DNA of 28,226 nt, taken from positions 1-28,226 of the forward strand of contig JABMRA010000041.1 of the NCBI GenBank assembly GCA_013202925.1, read 5' to 3'. The translations under genes and the position numbers were made by a program. Position 1 is the stretch's first letter. Every line of letters begins with the position of its first letter. Shown piece by piece: positions 14,124 to 21,190 of the stretch. The notes beneath the pieces were generated by a model. The model was not told the origin of the DNA. It saw only the letters and a program-made list of their open reading frames with translations, and searched no databases. Source of the stretch: Candidatus Omnitrophota bacterium. GTDB lineage: Bacteria > Omnitrophota > Gorgyraeia > Gorgyraeales > Gorgyraeaceae.

Positions 14124-14565
14124 CCCAGTTCTCCTTAAGATAGTTCTTTAGATCCCTTGATAGGACCGGGTCTCTTCCGTTTGTATAAACGGCTATGAGC
14201 GCCTTTTTAAACCGCAAAAGCGCAGGCGATATAAAATCGCTGATGCGCGAATTATCAACCACATTGACAGGTATCTGAAACTCTTGGCCCCACTCTCTTA
14301 CATACCTGTTCACGCCTCTATTGTCTGTTGCGCTGATAATAATAACCGCGTTCCGTACATCTGAGCGCGCAATAGATCTAGGCAGCCATCTGATTTTTCC
14401 ATTTTTGGCTAGATGTTTTATATTGCCCGTTACCTTTGGAGAGACCACATCTACCTCTGCTCCGGCATCTAAGAGTGTAGATATCTTGCGCTCTGCTACC
14501 TTGCCAGCGCCGACAACAACTACGCGCCTGTTTTTAAGTTTTATTGCTATAGGTAAATATTTCAT
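14092..14565 (-). CDS. Precorrin-2 dehydrogenase (SirC/Met8/CysG N-terminal type)
   Basis: 157 residues from the ATG at 14565, chosen because GGGAGG precedes it and it overlaps the cysH stop in ATGA. An earlier in-frame start lies inside cysH. The N-terminus MKYLPIAIKLKNRRVVVVGAGKVAERK is the NAD-binding Rossmann motif of the SirC/Met8/CysG-N family. IISATDNRGVNRYV and VNVVDNSRISDFISPALL complete the domain. It oxidises precorrin-2 to sirohydrochlorin with NAD+ and may also insert iron. The C-terminal helical part is short, so the ferrochelatase function is uncertain. It sits between cysH and hemA, which ties the tetrapyrrole genes to siroheme rather than heme. Confidence 0.9.
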   Translation of the reverse strand: MKYLPIAIKLKNRRVVVVGAGKVAERKISTLLDAGAEVDVVSPKVTGNIKHLAKNGKIRWLPRSIARSDVRNAVIIISATDNRGVNRYVREWGQEFQIPVNVVDNSRISDFISPALLRFKKALIAVYTNGRDPVLSRDLKNYLKENWDDFVSYRNRL

Positions 14566-15272
14566 GCGCCTCCCTTTAAAGGCCTTGTGTGTATGCCGCA
14601 CTCTCCGCCGCACTTGCTGGTGCCGATCCAGCGACCGGCTCTCTCATTGTCATCGTTGGTAATCCTGGTACAGGGCGCGCATCCAAGAGAACGGTAGCCC
14701 TCAGCATATAGAGGATTGACCTTCACGCCGTACAGCGCCAGGTACTGCCAGACCTCTCTTTCTTTCCAGATAAGAATAGGGTTTAGCTTTGTAAGGCCCT
14801 TGTCGCGCTCCTCTACTTCTTTAAAATCCGTGCGCGTGCGGCCTTCTGTGCAGCGAAGCCCTGTTACCCAGCATGTAACGCCCAGTTCTTCGATTGCCCG
14901 CTTGACCGGCTCTACCTTTAATATATCGCAGCAGCGGTCAGGCTCGGTCTTGTATAATTCATGCGGGATCGGTGCATCGTTTTTATATACCTTTGTCTCA
15001 GGGTATAGCGTTACTACCTCATTCATAAACTCGACTGTCTCCTCTGGTTTAAACCTGGTTGTTACCACAAACCCTCGTATCTTTGGGTTTACACGTTTTG
15101 CAAGGTCCCATACTGCGACTGAATCCTTACCCAGGCTATTTGCTACTACCAGGCCATCTCCGTATTTCTGGTAAGCCTCATGGATTATCTGGAGGGAACG
15201 GTCCACCTTTTGTTTAAAATTCAATGTCTCCACCAACACCTTTAGGTCTTCCTGGGTTTCCAATAAACTCAT
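14562..15272 (-). CDS. cysH: APS/PAPS reductase (iron-sulfur type)
   Basis: 236 residues. The PP-loop nucleotide motif is SLGKDS (46-51). The 4Fe-4S ligands C114-C115 (PDRCCDILKV) and C198-x2-C201 (LGCAPCT) mark the bacterial APS-reducing class. The catalytic cysteine is Cys225 in ECGIH near the C-terminus. It reduces activated sulfate to sulfite with thioredoxin or a similar donor, and that sulfite is the substrate of the small sulfite reductase at the end of the operon. GGAGGAG precedes the ATG. Sulfate adenylyltransferase genes (cysN/D or sat) are not in the window. The iron-sulfur form suggests APS rather than PAPS as substrate. Confidence 0.94.
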   Translation of the reverse strand: MSLLETQEDLKVLVETLNFKQKVDRSLQIIHEAYQKYGDGLVVANSLGKDSVAVWDLAKRVNPKIRGFVVTTRFKPEETVEFMNEVVTLYPETKVYKNDAPIPHELYKTEPDRCCDILKVEPVKRAIEELGVTCWVTGLRCTEGRTRTDFKEVEERDKGLTKLNPILIWKEREVWQYLALYGVKVNPLYAEGYRSLGCAPCTRITNDDNERAGRWIGTSKCGGECGIHTRPLKGGA

Positions 15273-15287
15273 GACTCCTCCTTCTGG

Positions 15288-15509
15288 TTAGATCTGGTAC
15301 TCTGGGGTTTTTATTCTCCCGAATCTCACCCTGTTCCAGATGCGCTCGTGCATATAATACAAAAAGATCTTTACAACATTAGCACTTATGCCAATGACAA
15401 GGGATTCCTTTATATCCTTACTGTAGATATAAACAGCTAAGATCGTCACTAAAAAGGCGATTACGCGCCATGTTATTGACTTTAGAAGTGAACGTTTTGG
15501 ATGTTCCAT
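15288..15509 (-). CDS. DUF2061 small membrane protein
   Basis: 73 residues: a basic N-terminus (MEHPKRSLLKSITWRVI), a hydrophobic helix (~18-29), a second amphipathic or membrane helix, and the family motif FLYYMHERIWNRVRFG. DUF2061 genes are frequently found beside sulfate-assimilation genes. Their function is unknown. It is first in the sulfur-siroheme operon, 15 bases before cysH and about 115 bases after the predicted transcript start. The ribosome site is modest (AGGGA, 8 bases before the ATG). Confidence 0.85.
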   Translation of the reverse strand: MEHPKRSLLKSITWRVIAFLVTILAVYIYSKDIKESLVIGISANVVKIFLYYMHERIWNRVRFGRIKTPEYQI

Positions 15510-15624
15510 ATTATAGTTCCCTATACATTACTATTATAATCAAGTTAGTCGTGATTATATTAAAAAAATAATCTACGGCGCTTCCATCTCCATCATTGAA
15601 TCCCTACTAACATAATCATATTTG
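15510..15624 (-). other. 5' leader of the sulfur-siroheme operon
   Basis: An A/T-rich untranslated leader of about 115 bases. It contains a tiny ORF at 15596-15573 (MMEMEAP, three Met in seven codons) with AGGG upstream, followed directly by a run ATTATTTTTTT. GTTAGT (15611-15606) can pair with ACTAAC (15548-15543). No known riboswitch (SAM, cobalamin, T-box) was recognised. Whether this is attenuation or chance is open. Confidence 0.35.
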
Positions 15625-15630
15625 TAGTAT

Positions 15631-15658
15631 ATTATAGCACAGAACCTTTGCCTGTCAA
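15631..15658 (-). promoter_or_regulatory. Consensus promoter of the sulfur-siroheme operon
   Basis: TTGACA (15658-15653), a 16-bp spacer and TATAAT (15636-15631) on the minus strand. The -35 lies two bases past the T-run of the feoB terminator, so the intergenic region is fully packed. No convincing operator dyad was found at the start site. Confidence 0.9.
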
Positions 15659-15660
15659 GT

Positions 15661-15707
15661 AAAAAAATAAAAATGCTTTACATTTCAGTCCAGGACTAAA
15701 GTGTCAA
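15661..15707 (-). terminator. Palindrome copy 2 plus T-run: likely terminator of feoB
   Basis: Four bases after the feoB stop, arms TTTACATTTCAGTCC (15677-15691) and GGACTAAAGTGTCAA (15693-15707) flank one base. They are related to the palindrome after acr3 (4600-4630). On the minus strand it is followed by GCATTTTTATTTTTTT (15676-15661), so this copy is a plausible intrinsic terminator despite two mismatches in the stem. Confidence 0.7.
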
Positions 15708-15711
15708 GCAT

Positions 15712-17421
15712 TCACAGGATTATGTTGAGGAGGATGCCTACCAGGAGGGCTACGAACATCATGATTGTGGCTGACTTCAGCATATCCTTTATCCCTAGCT
15801 CGCGGACCAACATTACAAAGGTGGCGATGCAGGGGAAATAAATGGCGAGGATAGTGGAGCCGATTACGAGCTGTTTGGTAGTGAGATCCAGCGGGCCAAG
15901 CATGCCAACCGCAACATCCTTTCTCAAGAAACCTATTATCAATGCGGATATCGCCTCTTTGGGAAGACCCCATAGCCCTGTAAGGAGCGGCGCGAATACC
16001 TGCGAGAAGAAATCAATTATCTTTAGGACATAAAGGATATTTACGAACAAGACACCTAAAAGCACATACGGCAGCGCCTCTTTTAAAAACCCGGACACCC
16101 TCATCGAGAGTTTCTTCAGGACCGCTGTGAGCTGCGGGATCCTGTAAGGCGGTATCTCGAGCAATATCTCAGGGCTTGTGCCTTTTAAGACCTTGTTCAT
16201 GATCAGGCCTTTTATAATCATAAGGATAAAAAGCGTGCCAAAGATAATCCCCAGATACTGGCCCCCTCTTTCGCCAACCAGCCCGATTATCATCGCTATC
16301 TGCGCCATGCACGGGACCGAAATTGCTATTAAGGTGGCTGCGATGAATTTTTCGCGGCGCCCTTCCAAAAGCCTTACTGCCAATGCGCCCGGGACATTGC
16401 ATCCAAGACTCAGCATCATAGGAACTATAGCAAAACCATGCAGTCCGATGTGATGCATAAAATTGTCCACTAAAACCGCCAGCCTCGGAAGATATCCAAA
16501 GTCCTCCATGATCCCCAATATCAGGTAGAAACTGATTATATAAGGCAGCACCATGGCAATCGGTAAGAAAAGGCCTGTAGTCAGGACGCCGAACGACATC
16601 TTAAAATCTATTTGCCCGTTAATAAGGCTTCCTATTAATACATTGTGAAAAAATGTCCCCTCGCCCAATAAAACGCTAAGCTTAAGCATCAAAGGCACCC
16701 ATGCCTTTGCGAACAATGGTTCTAAGATATACGCAATGAGGCCCTCTCCGATAAATCGTATTGCCCAAAATGCTGCGTAAATAACGCCTATGGCAATGGG
16801 TATTCCTGATAAGGGCTTGATACTCAGCTCTTCCAGTCTCTGCAGGAGTGTATGATGATGGTGAGTGATCCTCTGGCATTCCTCAATGATCTTTCCTATC
16901 CTCTCCCACTTGTCGCTGTCAGAAGAGGGCTTTAGATCCAAGGCCTTTGCCTCTTGCAGGCGCACGATCAGCCTTTTTATACCCTGGCCTGTCAGCCCGC
17001 AGGTAGGAATTACAGGGACCCCTAACCTTTCCTCTAATCTCTTAACATCGACGTCAATGCCCTGGTGCTTGGTCTCATCCCACATGTTCAAGGCAACCAC
17101 GACAGGCCTATTTTTCTCTAAAAGCTGGAGAGTCAGATAAAGGTTCCTTTCGAGATTGGTGGCATTGACTACATTGATGACAACATCCCCGTCCTTTAAC
17201 ATCTGCGTAGCTACTTCTTCTGCCTTAGAGGTCGGCTCCAATGTATAGGTACCTGGCACGTCTATTACAAACGGCCTTTCCCTTCCTATCTTCATCTGCC
17301 CTTGCGTAAACTCCACAGTAGTGCCGGGATAGTTAGAGATTACGATCCTCGCCCCTGTAAGACGCGAAAAAATCGCGCTTTTCCCGACATTCGGATTTCC
17401 CATTAACAGAATCTTTTTCAT
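15712..17421 (-). CDS. feoB: Ferrous iron transporter FeoB (short form)
   Basis: About 569 residues from the ATG at 17421. An in-frame GTG at 17433 is a weaker alternative, since the family starts with the MKKILLMG strand. The N-terminal G domain has G1 GNPNVGKS, G3 DVPGTY and G4 NMWDE. The membrane part carries the two Gate motifs, around LVDNFMHHIGLHGFAIVPMMLSLGCNVPGALA and GFLRKDVAVGML, with conserved cysteines. It is shorter than the 650-770 residues of many FeoB proteins, mainly in the linker after the G domain and in loops. It imports Fe(II) under anoxic conditions. It is third in fur-feoA-feoB and ends at the palindromic terminator. Confidence 0.95.
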   Translation of the reverse strand: MKKILLMGNPNVGKSAIFSRLTGARIVISNYPGTTVEFTQGQMKIGRERPFVIDVPGTYTLEPTSKAEEVATQMLKDGDVVINVVNATNLERNLYLTLQLLEKNRPVVVALNMWDETKHQGIDVDVKRLEERLGVPVIPTCGLTGQGIKRLIVRLQEAKALDLKPSSDSDKWERIGKIIEECQRITHHHHTLLQRLEELSIKPLSGIPIAIGVIYAAFWAIRFIGEGLIAYILEPLFAKAWVPLMLKLSVLLGEGTFFHNVLIGSLINGQIDFKMSFGVLTTGLFLPIAMVLPYIISFYLILGIMEDFGYLPRLAVLVDNFMHHIGLHGFAIVPMMLSLGCNVPGALAVRLLEGRREKFIAATLIAISVPCMAQIAMIIGLVGERGGQYLGIIFGTLFILMIIKGLIMNKVLKGTSPEILLEIPPYRIPQLTAVLKKLSMRVSGFLKEALPYVLLGVLFVNILYVLKIIDFFSQVFAPLLTGLWGLPKEAISALIIGFLRKDVAVGMLGPLDLTTKQLVIGSTILAIYFPCIATFVMLVRELGIKDMLKSATIMMFVALLVGILLNIIL

Positions 17422-17439
17422 GCTTAATCCCACCCTGTC

Positions 17440-17673
17440 CTATTCATCGAGTTCTATAATAATCTTTTTGGCCATACCAAAGCCTATGGCCACGCGCGCC
17501 TTGTCCACCTCAATGGTCTGCGGTCCGCGCCAGAAATGCGAACTCACCTTTCTTATCCGCCTGCCTGGCCTTATGCCCATGCTCTGGATCTTTCTAACAA
17601 ACTCCGTTCCCCCGCGCAACTCTTTTATTACGCCTGTCTCCCCTGGTTTCACCTGAGTCAGATCTATTGACAT
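17440..17673 (-). CDS. feoA: FeoA, SH3-like partner of FeoB
   Basis: 77 residues, a cytoplasmic SH3-fold protein. The recognisable pattern is LTQVKPGETGVIKELRGG, then VRKIQSMGIRPGRRIRKVS, and VAIGFGMAKKIIIEL at the C-terminus. FeoA binds the FeoB complex and is needed for Fe(II) uptake. The gene lies 12 bases after fur and 18 bases before feoB, so it belongs to the Fur-controlled operon. Confidence 0.95.
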   Translation of the reverse strand: MSIDLTQVKPGETGVIKELRGGTEFVRKIQSMGIRPGRRIRKVSSHFWRGPQTIEVDKARVAIGFGMAKKIIIELDE

Positions 17674-17685
17674 TACGCTCTCTCC

Positions 17686-18111
17686 TTATCTACATTTTTT
17701 GCAAATACCAAATATCTCCATCTTGTGCCGCTGCGGCAGGAATCCGTGCTTCCTGCACAAGCCATCCTGGAGTCTCTCTATCTTGGAGTCCACTGCCTCG
17801 ATAGATCTCCCGCATTCAAGACAGACCAAATGATCGTGGTGCTCGTGCCCATATTTATGCTCGTATCTTGTCTTTCCATCTCCCAGGTCTACCTCTTTGG
17901 CAATATCTGCCTCGCGCAAAAGCTTCAGGGTCCTGAATACTGTTGCCTGGCCAATGCTTGAATCCTTCTTTTTTGCAATATTATAAAGGTCCTCGACGCT
18001 CAAGTGTCTTTCTGTTTTCAAAAACACATCCAGGATTATTTTGCGCTGGTCTGTCAGCTTAAGATCCTTCTTTTTGAGGTAACTAATGAACATACCCATC
18101 TCTCCGGACAT
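17686..18111 (-). CDS. fur: Fur-family metalloregulator
   Basis: 141 residues: an N-terminal winged helix (LKLTDQRKIILDVF to ATVFRTLKLLREADI) and a C-terminal dimerisation domain with the metal segment HEHHDHLVCLECG (89-101) and CxxC pairs C97/C100 and C137/C140 for structural zinc. The AGGAGG site 6 bases before the ATG at 18111 fixes the start. It is first in fur-feoA-feoB and has a 27-bp dyad on its own promoter. Context favours an iron sensor (Fur). A peroxide sensor (PerR) cannot be excluded, especially as a similar dyad stands before ferritin. Confidence 0.93.
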   Translation of the reverse strand: MSGEMGMFISYLKKKDLKLTDQRKIILDVFLKTERHLSVEDLYNIAKKKDSSIGQATVFRTLKLLREADIAKEVDLGDGKTRYEHKYGHEHHDHLVCLECGRSIEAVDSKIERLQDGLCRKHGFLPQRHKMEIFGICKKCR

Positions 18112-18123
18112 TGCCCGCCTCCT

Positions 18124-18150
18124 AATTGATTTTGAAATTCAATATCAATT
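18124..18150. promoter_or_regulatory. Fur-box-like 27-bp dyad
   Basis: On the minus strand, arms AATTGATATTGAA and TTCAAAATCAATT flank a central T, with 12 of 13 positions complementary. It overlaps the last three bases of the -10 and covers the start site, which is the usual place for a Fur repressor. It contains TGA...TCA spacing typical of Fur-family sites. Confidence 0.8.
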
Positions 18151-18176
18151 ATAGCCGAAATAAAAAACCCTGTCAA
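18148..18176 (-). promoter_or_regulatory. fur-feoAB promoter
   Basis: TTGACA (18176-18171), a 17-bp spacer and TATAAT (18153-18148): an exact consensus. It begins only four bases after the transaldolase stop, and no terminator is visible between them, so read-through from the oxidative-defence operon is possible. Confidence 0.92.
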
Positions 18177-18179
18177 CCC

Positions 18180-19283
18180 CTATGTTTTGGACAAGCTCCC
18201 GGCCTTTGTCTCTATGGAAGACAAAAGCGAATCAAAAGATTTTTCAAAGGCGGCCACGCCGTCCTCTAGCAGTTTCGCGCACACAGTATCTATATCAATG
18301 CCGAAATTTCTCAAACTATCGATATTACTCTGGGCGTCGCGTATATCCTCGCTTAAGGCCTCTTCTACTACGCCATGGTCCAGAAATGCCTTTAATGTAT
18401 TATCCGGCAGGGTGTTTACAGTATTTTTGCCGATGAGTTCCGTGACATATTTTATATCACTGTAATCCGGGTTTTTGGTACTGGTCGAGGCCCAGAGCAC
18501 CCTCTGGACATTGGCGCCTTTTGCCTCTAAGTTTCTAAATTCACTCCCGGAAAAGATCTCCAGATATTTTCTGAAGATCAATTTTGAATTGGCTATAGCT
18601 GCCTTGCCTTTCAAAGACACGGGCAAACCATTTTCATCGATCGCATTATCTACCAATGCATCAATGCGGCTCACAAAAACGCTTGCTACTGAACGGGGTT
18701 TCTTTGGATCCCCGCCTTTCTGCAAAAGCCTGTCCAGGCCTTTGATATATGAGGACGCGGTCTTTCTGTATTGTTCCAAAGAAAATATCAGCGTGGCATT
18801 TATATTTATGCCTTCTGAAAGAAGCTCCTCTATGGCGATAAATCCGGCATCGGTTGCAGGGATCTTAAACATGACGTTCGGCCTCGCTACCTTTTTAAAT
18901 AACCTGACAGCGTCCTCTATTGTTGCCTTGGCATCAAATGCCAATTTTGGACTCACCTCCAGGCTGACATAACCATCCAGGCCATTCGTTTTATCATAGA
19001 CCTCTTTAAAAATATCTGCTGCGTCCTGCACGTCTCTCACGGTCAACTCATCATATATATCAAAGGTGGTTTTGCCTGATCTCTGCAACTGGTCTATTTT
19101 GGCGTCGTAATCATTGCTTGTCCTTACGGCATTGTCAAAGATCGTAGGATTTGAGGTCATGCCTCTCAGGCCCAGGCCGATCATCTCCCTCAGCCTTCCG
19201 CTTTCTATCATGGAGCGATTGATATTATCCAGCCATGCGCTCTGACCAAATTCAGCCAGTCTTTCAATCGTTGTCTTTGCCAT
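18180..19283 (-). CDS. tal: Transaldolase
   Basis: 367 residues, of the longer transaldolase class found in actinobacteria and cyanobacteria. It transfers a dihydroxyacetone unit between sugar phosphates in the non-oxidative pentose-phosphate pathway. The GMTSNPTIFDNAV motif, the Schiff-base lysine (Lys140 in VMFKIPATDAG), NATLIFSLEQY and LWASTSTKNPDYSD are all present. AAAGGGG precedes the ATG. It is last in the oxidative-defence operon, 17 bases after the radical-SAM gene. Its role there is not obvious. Pentose-phosphate flux for NADPH is a possible link. Confidence 0.95.
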   Translation of the reverse strand: MAKTTIERLAEFGQSAWLDNINRSMIESGRLREMIGLGLRGMTSNPTIFDNAVRTSNDYDAKIDQLQRSGKTTFDIYDELTVRDVQDAADIFKEVYDKTNGLDGYVSLEVSPKLAFDAKATIEDAVRLFKKVARPNVMFKIPATDAGFIAIEELLSEGININATLIFSLEQYRKTASSYIKGLDRLLQKGGDPKKPRSVASVFVSRIDALVDNAIDENGLPVSLKGKAAIANSKLIFRKYLEIFSGSEFRNLEAKGANVQRVLWASTSTKNPDYSDIKYVTELIGKNTVNTLPDNTLKAFLDHGVVEEALSEDIRDAQSNIDSLRNFGIDIDTVCAKLLEDGVAAFEKSFDSLLSSIETKAGSLSKT

Positions 19284-19300
19284 CTTTTCCCCTTTCTACC

Positions 19301-20182
19301 CTATGCATCTATTACGTTGCCTAAATGTATATGTTCCAGGCCTGCCTCTTCCCCTATCGCTCTCGCCCTTTTCAGGGTCTCAAGAGACGTTGGCCTCGCA
19401 TCCAGATACTTAAAATCAGGATGAAAACGGGATATGTGCCACGGGATGCCAGGGTCTACGCCAGCGATAAATCCCGCTATATCCCTGAACTCATCTTCTG
19501 AATCGTTCTTGCCGGTCACAGCCAGGGTCGTGATCTCCACCCATATGCCGAGCCTTTTCATTGTCTTTATGGAATCAAGCACCGGCTGCAGATGCGCCTG
19601 GCACATGTCTTTATAAAAATCTTCGCGAAAAGATTTCAGATCAACGTTTGCGGCATCAAGATACGGCTTTATGGTCTCGAGCGCCTCCTCTGTCATGTAA
19701 CCGTTTGTTACAAATACATTGGAAAGCCCTGCCTCTTTGGCAAGCATTGCAGTGTCATGCGCATATTCAAAGAATACAGTGGGCTCTGTATATGTGTAGG
19801 AGATACTCTTGCATTTATTTTTCTTTGCCTCTCTGACAACCTCTTCGGGCTTAAGCTGAGAACCAGGGGCGTCCTCATCTCTCTTTGAAAGCTGTGATAT
19901 CTGCCAGTTCTGGCAAAAAGGGCACTTGAAATTGCAGCCTATTGTAGCTATTGAATAGGAAAATGAACCCGGAAGAAAATGATAAAGGGGTTTTTTCTCA
20001 ATAGGGTCCACGTGCGAGGCAATTACATCCCCGTATACAAGCGTATGCAATTTGCCGTCCATGTTTTTCCTGACCCCGCAGATGCCGAATCTGTCCGGCA
20101 AGACCTTGCAGCGATGCGCGCACAGGTTGCATTGTACCTTCTTATCACCCAGCTTTTCATAAAGCATTGCCTCTTTAATCAT
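19301..20182 (-). CDS. AmrS-like radical SAM protein, C-terminal Zn ribbon missing
   Basis: About 293 residues from the ATG at 20182 (a GTG at 20194 is also in frame; neither has a clear ribosome site). An N-terminal cysteine cluster (CNLCAHRC...GICGVR) is followed by the radical-SAM motif CNFKCPFCQNW (C-x3-C-x2-C), TYTEPTVFFEYA and WHISRFHPDF. These mark the AmmeMemoRadiSam radical-SAM family (AmrS), whose substrate is not established. It stops at LGNVIDA, where relatives continue for about 40 residues with a CPxCG-type zinc ribbon. tal starts 17 bases later, so no frameshifted remainder fits. The usual partners AmrA and AmrB are not in the window. Confidence 0.87.
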   Translation of the reverse strand: MIKEAMLYEKLGDKKVQCNLCAHRCKVLPDRFGICGVRKNMDGKLHTLVYGDVIASHVDPIEKKPLYHFLPGSFSYSIATIGCNFKCPFCQNWQISQLSKRDEDAPGSQLKPEEVVREAKKNKCKSISYTYTEPTVFFEYAHDTAMLAKEAGLSNVFVTNGYMTEEALETIKPYLDAANVDLKSFREDFYKDMCQAHLQPVLDSIKTMKRLGIWVEITTLAVTGKNDSEDEFRDIAGFIAGVDPGIPWHISRFHPDFKYLDARPTSLETLKRARAIGEEAGLEHIHLGNVIDA

Positions 20183-20207
20183 GCTATAACTCACTAACTT
20201 GGTTATG

Positions 20208-20846
20208 TTAACTACGCCTGGCAGAGGGGCATAGTTTGTTTATCGGGCACTCCAGGCAAAGCGGCCTTCGGGCATTACAAATCGCCCTGCCATGGTCCAC
20301 CAGTATATAATTGAAATCCAGCCAGTCTTTTTTAGGCACGATCTTCATTAAATCCTGCTCTATCTTATTCGGGTCGGTCTGGCGGCTTAACCCCAGCCGT
20401 CCGGAAAGCCGCTTAACATGCGTATCAACAGCTATGCCTTCTGTCTTTCTGAATCCGCTCGACAACACAATGTTCGCGGTCTTTCGCGCAACACCGGGCA
20501 AGGTCAAAAGATCCTGCATGCTGTCAGGCACCATGCCGTTAAAATCTTTCTCGATCTTTTTTGCCGCGCCGATGATATTTTTGGCCTTATTCCTGTAAAA
20601 ACCTGTTGAGCGGACCTCCTGTTCCAAAACTGACTGCCGCGCCCTTGCAAAAGCGGCTCCTGTCTTGTATTTCTTAAAAAGTCCTGGCGTTATTTTATTG
20701 ACCCTCTCATCAGTGCATTGCGCGGACAGGATCGTGGCTATTAAAATCTGGAAAGCATTTCTGTGATGCAGCGCGGTACGGCCCTGAGGATATTCCCTGC
20801 GTAATATCTTTATTATATCGACTACTCTATCCTTGGCAAGCCTCAC
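20208..20846 (-). CDS. nth: Endonuclease III (DNA glycosylase/AP lyase)
   Basis: 212 residues, normal length. It removes oxidised pyrimidines and cleaves AP sites. The helix-hairpin-helix LPGVARKTANIVLSSGF carries catalytic Lys122. Catalytic Asp141 is in VDTHVKRLSGRLG. The 4Fe-4S ligands are C190-x6-C197-x2-C200-x5-C206. The GTG start overlaps the stop of the SOR-like gene (GTGA), so translation is coupled. Placement in an operon with ferritin and superoxide reductase fits repair of oxidative base damage. Confidence 0.95.
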   Translation of the reverse strand: MRLAKDRVVDIIKILRREYPQGRTALHHRNAFQILIATILSAQCTDERVNKITPGLFKKYKTGAAFARARQSVLEQEVRSTGFYRNKAKNIIGAAKKIEKDFNGMVPDSMQDLLTLPGVARKTANIVLSSGFRKTEGIAVDTHVKRLSGRLGLSRQTDPNKIEQDLMKIVPKKDWLDFNYILVDHGRAICNARRPLCLECPINKLCPSARRS

Positions 20847-21190
20847 TTCACATCTATCTCTTTTTTCAACTTACCGCTTATGCTGCAATATGCCTCTACG
20901 GTTATCCTGTCCACTATCTTGGCGTCAGGGATCATATAAACTGCAAACTGGTATTCATTATTATCCTGTTTCTTGATCTTATGGCTCAGGATCTCCTTTC
21001 CGTTCAATCCTATGTCTATCTTCTTTATAAAATGTTTCTCCACATTTTTGACAGGGTGGGTAACGATAATAGTCAGCATCCTGGATTCGCTCGAATGCTC
21101 TACCTTTATATTAGACGGTGGGTGAGCGTATGCAGAAGTGCCTGATAAAATAAAGATAGAAATAAAGATCAATAAAATTGCTCTTCTCAT
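20843..21190 (-). CDS. Exported protein with a degenerate superoxide-reductase-like fold
   Basis: 115 residues. A Sec signal peptide covers residues 1-22 (cleavage after AYA). The mature domain (~93 residues) resembles the SOR/desulfoferrodoxin iron domain: a strand, then HP...KHFIKKIDIGLNGKEI, then a C-terminal YCSISG. Canonical SOR has HPxxxxHxIxWI and CNxHG. Here the two histidines are spaced by 8 instead of 6, the Trp is absent and the last histidine is Ser. Additional histidines (H23, H32) lie at the mature N-terminus. SoxZ-like carriers share this fold and are an alternative. It overlaps both neighbours by four bases (ATGA with the RnfD-like gene, GTGA with nth). Function unknown. A periplasmic metal-binding or redox role is inferred. 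Confidence 0.6.
   Translation of the reverse strand: MRRAILLIFISIFILSGTSAYAHPPSNIKVEHSSESRMLTIIVTHPVKNVEKHFIKKIDIGLNGKEILSHKIKKQDNNEYQFAVYMIPDAKIVDRITVEAYCSISGKLKKEIDVK

Noticed and set aside
15510..15624. A SAM, cobalamin or T-box riboswitch in the sulfur operon leader
   Set aside because: None of the conserved cores of these riboswitches is visible in this A/T-rich 115-base leader.
15631..15658. An operator dyad on the sulfur-siroheme promoter
   Set aside because: Only weak, interrupted A/T complementarity (CATAAT...ATTATAG) is seen near the start site, not better than expected for such sequence.
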